This document shows, piece by piece, positions 1-5,507 of a DNA stretch of 7,594 nucleotides; position 1 is the first letter of the stretch; the number at the start of each line of letters is the position of its first letter. Made by a program: the position numbers and the translations under genes. This DNA comes from Acholeplasmatales bacterium (GTDB lineage Bacteria; Bacillota_I; Bacilli_A; Acholeplasmatales; Anaeroplasmataceae), in NCBI GenBank assembly GCA_024681175.1, contig JAILBI010000054.1, forward strand, positions 1-7,594, written 5' to 3'. The notes below the pieces were generated by a model, which was given only the letters and a program-made list of their open reading frames with translations, was not told the DNA's origin and made no database searches.

Positions 1-18
1 CATTTTTAAGGAGTATTT

Positions 19-873
19 ATGGCTGATGTAATAAATTGGTATCCTGGTCATATGGCCAAGGCCAAAAGAGAAATAGAAGGACAATTAAGACTTGTAGATA
101 TCGTATTAGAGCTACGTGATGCAAGAATTCCATTTTCTTCATCTAATCCAATGATTAATGAAATATGTGGAAATAAAAAAAGATTAATATTATTATGTAA
201 ATCCTCCCTAGCTGATAAAGAAATTACTTCTAAATGGATTAAATATTATAATGATAATGGTATATCTTGTCTTGATATAGATTCAATTACTGGAAGAAAT
301 ATTAATTTAATAGTTAAAAAATGTTATGAATGCTTAAAAGAAACATTTGAAAAAAGAAAAGCTAAAGGTATTGTATCTAAAGAAATAAAAGCAATGGTTT
401 TAGGTATACCTAATGTAGGTAAATCTACATTAATTAATAAATTATCAAAAAGAAAGGCTACAAAGACAGGTGATAAGCCTGGTGTAACTAAAAATAATAC
501 CTGGATTAAGGTTACTGAGGATTTATATTTATTAGATACACCTGGTATTTTATGGCCAAGATTTGATAATGAGGCAGTTGGTAAGAATTTATCATTATGC
601 TTTGGTATAAGAGATGAAATTGTTAATTTAGAGGATATAGCTCATTTTGCAATTGATTATATTAAAGTAAATTATAAAGGATATTTAAATAAAAGATATA
701 ATATCAATGATGATAATGATTCTTTAACTATTTTAAAGGATATTGCATTAAATAGAGGATATTTAAATTCAGGCATACCTGATGTTAAAAAGGCTGCGTT
801 AACTCTTATTAATGAAATAAGAGATAATAAGGTAGGTGAAATGAGCTTTGAAAGACCAAGTGAATTTATATAA
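19..873 (+). CDS. rbgA: Ribosome biogenesis GTPase RbgA (YlqF), circularly permuted
   Basis: RbgA is a cytoplasmic GTPase needed for late assembly of the 50S ribosomal subunit. The 284 residues match the usual length (about 282 in B. subtilis). Visible in order are the N-terminal WYPGHMAKA motif with the family histidine at H11, DARIP at 34-38, a G5-like DSITG around 88-92, the P-loop GIPNVGKST at 129-137, the switch T157 in PGVT, and DTPG at 173-176 followed by ILWP. The motif order G4-G5-G1-G2-G3 is the circular permutation typical of the YlqF/YawG family. A C-terminal RNA-binding-type domain ends in MSFERP, as in B. subtilis. The ATG has AAGGAG at 8-13, 5 nt upstream. The oddity is G4: where the family has NKAD, this protein reads CKSS at residues 60-63, losing both the Asn and the Asp that normally read guanine. 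The gene overlaps rnhB by 26 bp. The family call is secure; nucleotide specificity is open. Confidence 0.96.
   Translation: MADVINWYPGHMAKAKREIEGQLRLVDIVLELRDARIPFSSSNPMINEICGNKKRLILLCKSSLADKEITSKWIKYYNDNGISCLDIDSITGRNINLIVKKCYECLKETFEKRKAKGIVSKEIKAMVLGIPNVGKSTLINKLSKRKATKTGDKPGVTKNNTWIKVTEDLYLLDTPGILWPRFDNEAVGKNLSLCFGIRDEIVNLEDIAHFAIDYIKVNYKGYLNKRYNINDDNDSLTILKDIALNRGYLNSGIPDVKKAALTLINEIRDNKVGEMSFERPSEFI
834..839 (+). promoter_or_regulatory. Ribosome binding site for the rnhB TTG start
   Basis: AGGTGA lies inside the end of rbgA, 8 nt before TTG 848. There is no in-frame ATG upstream of the catalytic motif, so this site decides the rnhB start. A GTG at 860 is the only nearby alternative and has just a weak purine stretch before it. 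Confidence 0.6.
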
Positions 874-1525
874 ATATGAGGAAAGATTAACAGACGAAGG
901 ATATGAATATATTGCGGGCTGTGATGAAGCAGGTAGAGGTGCCCTTGCAGGACCACTTGTTGTAGCTTCATGTATCTTACCTAAGGATAGTAGAATAGAA
1001 GGAATTAATGATTCTAAAAAATTATCTAGTAAAAAAAGAGAGGAATTATATAAAAAAATAATTAGAAAGGCTGTAGCTTATAAAATAGTTTATATTTCAC
1101 CAAAAATTGTTGATGAATTAAATATATATGAAGCAACTAAAAAAGGAATGCTTGAAGCTATTAATGGCCTTAAGGTTAAGCCTGATTATGCATTAATAGA
1201 TGCAATGCCATTAAGCATGCTTGAGATTAAGCATGAATCTGTAGTTCATGGTGATGCATTATCTGCCTCAATTGGTGCTGCATCAATATTAGCTAAGGTC
1301 GCAAGAGATCATTATATGGCTAAGATGGATTTTAAATATCCTAAATATGGCTTTGCTCATAATAAGGGTTATGGAACAAAGATGCATATGGATGCGATAT
1401 GGGAAATGGGACCTACTAAAATACATCGTAAAACATATTACCCAGTAAGCGCTTATTTAGTTAAGGATAGACAGCTAACTATAGATTTTGATAATGATGA
1501 TAATTATGATGATGAAGAAAATTGA
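848..1525 (+). CDS. rnhB: Ribonuclease HII
   Basis: RNase HII cleaves RNA in RNA-DNA hybrids and starts removal of single ribonucleotides left in DNA. The protein is 225 residues, lacking the long N-terminal extension of the B. subtilis enzyme and closer to the short E. coli form. The four catalytic carboxylates are visible: D26 and E27 in GCDEAGRG, D118 in ALIDAM, and D136 in HGDALSAS, followed by ASILAKVARD. NDSKKLS at 54-60 is also typical of the family. The C-terminus is a short acidic tail (about 213-225). The TTG start at 848 overlaps rbgA by 26 bp, so the two are probably co-transcribed and translationally coupled, as in the B. subtilis ylqF-rnhB pair. The TGA stop lies in the stem of the terminator that follows. 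Function is confident; the exact start is slightly less so (GTG 860 possible). Confidence 0.95.
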   Translation: MKDQVNLYKYEERLTDEGYEYIAGCDEAGRGALAGPLVVASCILPKDSRIEGINDSKKLSSKKREELYKKIIRKAVAYKIVYISPKIVDELNIYEATKKGMLEAINGLKVKPDYALIDAMPLSMLEIKHESVVHGDALSASIGAASILAKVARDHYMAKMDFKYPKYGFAHNKGYGTKMHMDAIWEMGPTKIHRKTYYPVSAYLVKDRQLTIDFDNDDNYDDEEN

Positions 1526-1550
1526 TATGAAAATATCAGTTTTTTTCTTT
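1518..1550 (+). terminator. Rho-independent terminator of rbgA-rnhB
   Basis: The stem TGATAT (1523-1528) pairs with ATATCA (1533-1538) around a stable GAAA tetraloop (1529-1532). It is followed by a run of T from 1540 to 1546, then CTTT. The A residues at 1518-1521 can pair with the first part of the T run and extend the stem. The first three stem bases are the TGA stop codon of rnhB, so there is no spacer between the reading frame and the hairpin. Confidence 0.8.
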
Positions 1551-1639
1551 ATATATATAATATTGATAATAAGGCAAAAAAATTCTTAAAAATTTATAAA
1601 ATATAAATATTTTATTGATAATTTCTCAATAATTTCACC
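1551..1639 (+). promoter_or_regulatory. A/T-rich upstream region of topA with spaced A-tracts and short repeats
   Basis: This gap holds no convincing gene. It contains A-tracts at 1576-1582, 1588-1592, 1598-1601 and 1605-1607, spaced about 7-12 bp apart, which could make the DNA bend or act as an UP element. The 10-mer TATTGATAAT occurs twice (1561-1570 and 1613-1622). The second copy belongs to a small inverted repeat, ATTGA (1614-1618) / TCAAT (1626-1630), ending 9 bp before the -35 box. In sequence this AT-rich such patterns arise easily, so a regulatory role is only a suggestion. Confidence 0.3.
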
Positions 1640-1668
1640 TTGACATAGCCTATTTTTTATCTTAATAT
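1640..1668 (+). promoter_or_regulatory. Sigma-A promoter of topA
   Basis: A perfect -35 TTGACA (1640-1645) is followed after exactly 17 nt by TAATAT (1663-1668; 4 of 6 to the -10 consensus). Transcription would start near 1675, giving a leader of under 20 nt that contains the ribosome binding site GAAGGTG (1681-1687), 5 nt before the topA ATG. The terminator upstream and this promoter make topA its own transcription unit. Confidence 0.8.
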
Positions 1669-1692
1669 TTATGGCAAGAAGAAGGTGTTTTA

Positions 1693-4149
1693 ATGGATAC
1701 AGTTATCATTGTAGAATCTCCAAGTAAATCACATACAATAAAAACATATCTTGGTTCTGGGTATGAGGTTATATCCTCAAAAGGCCATGTTACAGATTTA
1801 GCTACATCAGGCTATGGCGGTCTTGGTATTGATATAGAAAATGGTTTTAAGCCTAATTATATAATTAAAAAGGATAGCTTAAAAACAGTTAATGATATTA
1901 AAAAGATATGTAAAGGTAAAAAGGTATATCTTGCAACCGACCCTGATCGTGAGGGTGAGGCAATTGCTTATCATTTAGCATCTATCCTTAATTTAGATTT
2001 TAATGATACAAATCGTGTAACATTTAATGAAATTACAAAGGATGCAGTTAAAGAAGCATTAAAGGTACCTTCTAAAATTGATATGAAGATGGTTCATTCT
2101 CAAGAAACAAGAAGAATGATCGATAGAATTCTAGGATTTAAATTATCAACCCTATTACAAAGAAAAATAAAATCAAAAAGTGCGGGACGTGTTCAAAGTG
2201 TTGCACTACTTTTAGTTTGTGAAAGAGAAGATGAAATAAATAAATTCGTTCCATTAAGCTATTATGAAATGGAAGCTAAATTTAATGAATTTAGCCTTCA
2301 TTTAACAAAGCTTGATAATGAAAAAATAGATCAAAAAAATAGAATTACTGATAGAAAAGTATTAGAAGATTTAAAGAAAGAATTAAAATCTTTTACTCTT
2401 GATGCATCTCAAATGAAGGAGATAAGAAGAAAATCTTATCCTACATATACAACATCAACTATGCAACAGGATGCATTAAATAAAATTAATTTTGCACCTA
2501 AAAGAACAATGAGCGTTGCTCAAAAGCTATATGAAGGAAAAAATATAGGTAGTGAAACAACAGGTTTAATTACCTATATGAGAACAGATTCAACAAGATT
2601 AGCTTCATCATTTGTACAAGAAGCCAAAAATTATATTGTAAAAGAATTTGGTCAAAATTATTTAGGTGAGCCTAAATTTAAAAATCAAAAGGGTATGCAA
2701 GATGCACATGAAGGTATAAGACCTACATCTATTTATCGTCGCCCTGATGATATTAAGCAATATTTAACAGAAGATGAATATAAATTATATAAATTAATAT
2801 ATAATAGAACATTATCTTCATTAATGGCTGATGCAATTTTTAATGAAACTATAGTTACATTTAATAATACAAGATCTAAATGGACTGGAAATGGCTCAAT
2901 TTTAATGTTTGATGGCTATTTAAAGGTTTATGGTCAAAGTGATGAGGATAAGAATAAATTATTGCCTATTTTTGAAGAAAATAAGGAATATAATGCAAAT
3001 AAGATAGATATTCTTGATAAGGAAACTAAACCATTACCAAGATACACTCAAGCATCTTTAATTAAAGAGATGGAAGAATATGGTATTGGAAGACCTTCAA
3101 CTTACGCAACAATCATGACTACAATTATTGATCATGATTATGTTAAGGTAGAGAAAAAATCATTAGTTCCTACTGAACAAGGTATAATGACTACTAAGGC
3201 ATTACAAAATTATTTTTCAAGCATAGTAAATGTTAAATATACATCTAAGATGGAAGAAAATTTAGATTTAATTGCTCAAGGTGAAATTAATGAGCTTGAT
3301 GAGCTTGTAAAATTTTATAATAATTTTGAGCCATTATATGAAAATGCTTATAAGGAGATGCCTAAAAAATATCCAATAATGACTGAAGAAATTTGTCCTA
3401 TATGTGGATCTAATTTAGTTATTAGAAATGGTAAATATGGTGAATTTGTATCATGCTCAAGCTATCCTAAATGCAAATACATTAAGGAAGAAGAGAAAAA
3501 GGATGAGCTTGATACAGGTGTATTATGCCCTAATTGTAATAAAGGTACATTTATTAAAAAGATATCTGAGCGTGGTAAGAATAAAGGTAAATTCTTTTAT
3601 GCTTGTTCAAATTATCCAAAATGTAAAACAATATTTAATGATGAGCCAACAAAGGAAAAATGTCCTAATTGCGGATCTATAATGCTTATGGATGAATCAT
3701 CTAATTTGTATTGTTCAAATCATTGTATGAGTAATGATTTCTATACTCCTTTAAAATGTCCTAAATGTAATAGTGGTAATTTATTAAGACATTTAGCTCA
3801 AAGAGGAAGAAATAAAGGAAATTATTTCTATGCTTGTGATAATTATAAATGTAAAATGATTTATAATGATGAGCCAACAAAGGAGAAATGTCCTAAATGT
3901 GGCGCAATGATGCTTTATAATAAGGATGAGGATAAGCTTTATTGCTCTGAAAGATGTGACGAAAAGGATTCTAATGGTAATTTAGATGAATTTGTTATTT
4001 GCCCAAGCTGTGGTAAGGGTCATATGGTTAAAAGACAAGCTACAAAGGGTAAAAATAAAGGAAATATTTTTTATGGATGCTCTAATTATCCTAGATGTAA
4101 AAATATTATTTCTAAAGAAGAATATGATAATTTGAAAAATAAAGCCTGA
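1693..4149 (+). CDS. topA: DNA topoisomerase I (type IA) with six zinc ribbons
   Basis: TopA relaxes negatively supercoiled DNA by cutting one strand and forming a 5'-phosphotyrosine link. The TOPRIM domain starts at the N-terminus (IIVESPSK with E8; metal-binding DPDREGE with D83, D85, E87). The catalytic tyrosine is Y295 in ITYMRTDSTR, with R297 beside it. Other family blocks are SAGRVQSVAL, HEGIRPTS and YGIGRPSTYATI. From residue 568 on, the tail has six Cys4 zinc ribbons, with cysteines at 568/571/588/594, 612/615/638/644, 657/660/674/678, 689/692/715/720, 733/736/751/755 and 770/773/796/802. This makes the protein 818 residues, against about 690 in B. subtilis. Ribbons 2-3 and 4-5 are a tandem duplication. 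The gene is monocistronic, with its own promoter and terminator; its TGA stop is in the terminator stem. Enzyme identity is secure. Confidence 0.98.
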   Translation: MDTVIIVESPSKSHTIKTYLGSGYEVISSKGHVTDLATSGYGGLGIDIENGFKPNYIIKKDSLKTVNDIKKICKGKKVYLATDPDREGEAIAYHLASILNLDFNDTNRVTFNEITKDAVKEALKVPSKIDMKMVHSQETRRMIDRILGFKLSTLLQRKIKSKSAGRVQSVALLLVCEREDEINKFVPLSYYEMEAKFNEFSLHLTKLDNEKIDQKNRITDRKVLEDLKKELKSFTLDASQMKEIRRKSYPTYTTSTMQQDALNKINFAPKRTMSVAQKLYEGKNIGSETTGLITYMRTDSTRLASSFVQEAKNYIVKEFGQNYLGEPKFKNQKGMQDAHEGIRPTSIYRRPDDIKQYLTEDEYKLYKLIYNRTLSSLMADAIFNETIVTFNNTRSKWTGNGSILMFDGYLKVYGQSDEDKNKLLPIFEENKEYNANKIDILDKETKPLPRYTQASLIKEMEEYGIGRPSTYATIMTTIIDHDYVKVEKKSLVPTEQGIMTTKALQNYFSSIVNVKYTSKMEENLDLIAQGEINELDELVKFYNNFEPLYENAYKEMPKKYPIMTEEICPICGSNLVIRNGKYGEFVSCSSYPKCKYIKEEEKKDELDTGVLCPNCNKGTFIKKISERGKNKGKFFYACSNYPKCKTIFNDEPTKEKCPNCGSIMLMDESSNLYCSNHCMSNDFYTPLKCPKCNSGNLLRHLAQRGRNKGNYFYACDNYKCKMIYNDEPTKEKCPKCGAMMLYNKDEDKLYCSERCDEKDSNGNLDEFVICPSCGKGHMVKRQATKGKNKGNIFYGCSNYPRCKNIISKEEYDNLKNKA
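3526..3999 (+). repeat. In-frame tandem duplication inside the topA zinc-ribbon tail
   Basis: Unit 1 (residues 612-688) and unit 2 (689-769) each hold one long ribbon (CPxCxxG ... G-K/R-NKG ... FYAC) followed by NDEPTKEKCPxCG and a short ribbon ending LYCSxxC. The offset is 77 residues at the start and 76 after the second unit loses one residue (NYPKC against NYKC). At DNA level 3637-3668 and 3865-3896 match at 31 of 32 bases, 228 bp apart, while the flanks have diverged. The sixth ribbon (770-802) resembles the first half of the unit and may be an older copy. Confidence 0.85.
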
Positions 4150-4170
4150 TTAAATAATCAGGTTTTTATT
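4141..4170 (+). terminator. Rho-independent terminator of topA
   Basis: CCTGATT (4145-4151) pairs with AATCAGG (4156-4162) around a 4-nt loop and is followed by TTTTT (4163-4167). Upstream A residues at 4141-4143 can pair with the T run and lengthen the stem. The TGA stop codon of topA (4147-4149) is inside the 5' arm. Confidence 0.88.
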
Positions 4171-4189
4171 TATTATTTCATTTTTCTTT

Positions 4190-4217
4190 TTTAAATAACA
4201 TAATAATATGTTATAAT
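4190..4217 (+). promoter_or_regulatory. Extended -10 promoter of the ftsY-ylxM-ffh operon
   Basis: A perfect TATAAT (4212-4217) is preceded by TG with one base between (4209-4211), the extended -10 form, which tolerates a weak -35. The best -35 is TTTAAA at 4190-4195 with a 16-nt spacer (4 of 6). The start would be near 4224, leaving a leader of about 16 nt that carries GGAG (4229-4232), 7 nt before the ftsY ATG. Confidence 0.75.
4195..4214. promoter_or_regulatory. 20-bp inverted repeat over the ftsY promoter, candidate operator
   Basis: ATAACATA (4195-4202) and TATGTTAT (4207-4214) are perfect 8-bp arms around ATAA. The repeat covers the spacer and the first bases of the -10 box and lies upstream of the predicted RNA start, so it would act as DNA rather than as an RNA hairpin. 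The position fits a repressor site, but AT-rich sequence makes palindromes by chance. No regulator gene is recognisable nearby except YlxM, whose DNA binding is unproven. Confidence 0.35.
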
Positions 4218-4239
4218 ACACTAGGTTTGGAGTAAAAAT

Positions 4240-5220
4240 ATGGGATTTTTTGATATATTTAGAAGAAAAAAAGATAAAAATAAAAAAGAAAAATACAAAT
4301 TAGGACTTCATAAAACAAGAGAAGGGGCTTTATCAAGTCTTGGTGAAATATTAAGTAAGAGTGAAAAAATTGATGATGAGCTATTTGATAGCTTAGAAGA
4401 AATTTTTATTATGGCTGATATTGGTGTTGATACTGTTGTATCCTTTATTGAGGAATTAAAGGATGAATGCTACCATAAGAAAATTCAAGATCCATCTTTA
4501 TTAAAAGAAATTATTATTGATAAGATGTTTGAAATTTATCTTAATGGTGAAATTGTTAATGCCAATTTAAATTTAAAAAAAGAAGGATTATCAGTTGTTT
4601 TATTTGTAGGTGTTAATGGTGCAGGTAAAACAACAACAATAGCTAAAATTGCATCTCAATATAAAAAAGAAGGCAAGAAGGTTTTACTTGCTGCAGGAGA
4701 TACATTTAGAGCTGGTGCAATTGCGCAATTAGATGTTTGGGCTAAGCGTGTAGGCGTTGATATTGTTCAAAAGGAAGATGGTGCTGATCCTTCATCTGTA
4801 ATGTTTGATGCATGTAAAAAGGCTAAAGAAGAAGGCTATGACCTACTTTTATGTGATACTGCAGGTAGATTACAAAATAAGGTTAATTTAATGAATGAGC
4901 TTGCGAAAATGAAGCGAGTTATCGTTAAGGAATTAAATGAGGAGCCTTGTGAAACATTATTAGTAATTGATGCAACTACAGGACAAAATGGTATGAGTCA
5001 GGCTAAAGCTTTTAAGGAAGCTACTAATGTTACTGGTATTGTACTTACAAAATTAGATGGCACAAGTAAGGGTGGTATTGTTCTTGCTATACGTCATGAA
5101 ATGGGTATTCCAATTAAATATGTTGGACTTGGTGAAGGCGTAGATGATTTAGAAGTATTTGATATTGAACAATATTTATATGGCTTATTTGCAGATTTCT
5201 TTGAGGAACAAAATGACTGA
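4240..5220 (+). CDS. ftsY: Signal recognition particle receptor FtsY
   Basis: FtsY is the membrane-associated SRP receptor GTPase. It pairs with Ffh so that ribosome-nascent chain complexes are handed to the Sec translocon. At 326 residues it is close to B. subtilis FtsY and lacks the long acidic A domain of E. coli. It starts with MGFFDIFRRKK and a run of lysines, a likely basic amphipathic membrane-contact segment. The N domain is at about 20-100. In the G domain, GVNGAGKTT (124-132) is the P-loop, followed by DTFRAGAIAQL, DTAGR at 206-210, TKLDG at 270-274 and GLGEGVDDL, which distinguishes FtsY from Ffh (GEK). It is the first gene of its operon, behind an extended -10 promoter, and its TGA stop overlaps the ylxM start by 8 bp. 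Confidence 0.97.
   Translation: MGFFDIFRRKKDKNKKEKYKLGLHKTREGALSSLGEILSKSEKIDDELFDSLEEIFIMADIGVDTVVSFIEELKDECYHKKIQDPSLLKEIIIDKMFEIYLNGEIVNANLNLKKEGLSVVLFVGVNGAGKTTTIAKIASQYKKEGKKVLLAAGDTFRAGAIAQLDVWAKRVGVDIVQKEDGADPSSVMFDACKKAKEEGYDLLLCDTAGRLQNKVNLMNELAKMKRVIVKELNEEPCETLLVIDATTGQNGMSQAKAFKEATNVTGIVLTKLDGTSKGGIVLAIRHEMGIPIKYVGLGEGVDDLEVFDIEQYLYGLFADFFEEQND
5203..5208 (+). promoter_or_regulatory. Ribosome binding site setting the ylxM start
   Basis: GAGGAA, inside the last codons of ftsY, stands 4 nt before ATG 5213. It supports that ATG over an in-frame TTG at 5159, which has no such site and would overlap ftsY by over 60 bp. Confidence 0.75.
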
Positions 5221-5506
5221 ACGTGATTATTTAAATGTACTTTTCGACATTTATGGTAAATTATTAACTGATAAGCAAAGAAAATATTTTATTGATTATT
5301 ATCATGATGATTTATCATTAGCTGAAATTGCAGAAGAAAATAATGTTTCAAGAAATGCAATTCATGATATGCTTAAAAAAAGTGTTGAAGAATTATTAAA
5401 ATATGAAGAAAAAATGAATTTAGCTAAAAAGATAGAAAAAATAAAAGAATTAGTAAAGGATGATAAGCTAAAAGGAGAAATTTTAGATATTATCTGGGAG
5501 GAATAA
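5213..5506 (+). CDS. ylxM: SRP-associated helix-turn-helix protein YlxM
   Basis: This 97-residue protein belongs to the YlxM/UPF0122 family, small proteins with a sigma-70 region 4-like helix-turn-helix, nearly always encoded beside ffh. In streptococci YlxM has been reported to associate with SRP components. The N-terminal LFDIYGKLLTDKQRKYF and the block DDLSLAEIAEENNVSRNAI are the family signature; the helix-turn-helix spans about 34-56. A lysine/glutamate-rich helix, possibly coiled coil, fills 57-92. The start at ATG 5213 overlaps ftsY by 8 bp, so translation is probably coupled. The end of the gene carries the strong site GGGAGGA (5496-5502) for ffh, whose ATG comes one base after the stop codon. 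The family is clear; the molecular role is not settled. Confidence 0.92.
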   Translation: MTERDYLNVLFDIYGKLLTDKQRKYFIDYYHDDLSLAEIAEENNVSRNAIHDMLKKSVEELLKYEEKMNLAKKIEKIKELVKDDKLKGEILDIIWEE

Positions 5507-5507
5507 A

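Noticed and set aside
199..212. CCTCC in rbgA, a Shine-Dalgarno sequence when read on the - strand
   Set aside because: No open frame of useful length follows it on the - strand; it results from two TCC serine codons at the altered G4 site.
672..971. 99-codon open frame on the - strand across the rbgA/rnhB junction
   Set aside because: It is antisense to two well-recognised genes with full motifs, has low-complexity hydrophobic composition and matches no family I know.
1527..1589. 20-codon hydrophobic mini-frame after rnhB
   Set aside because: It begins inside the terminator stem and its hydrophobic residues come from the T run and AT repeats, so it would rarely be transcribed; its ribosome binding site is weak.
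3428..3682. 84-codon + strand frame inside topA
   Set aside because: It runs out of frame through the zinc-ribbon coding region, where the topA frame has perfectly spaced cysteines; the alternative protein shows no domain.
4163..4239. Riboswitch or leader RNA before ftsY, or before topA
   Set aside because: Both predicted leaders are under 20 nt, too short for a structured regulatory RNA, and no T-box or riboswitch core is visible in either gap.
5159..5212. Upstream TTG start extending ylxM by 18 residues
   Set aside because: The ATG at 5213 has GAGGAA just upstream and gives the family's usual N-terminus; the extra residues are only the ftsY end read in another frame.
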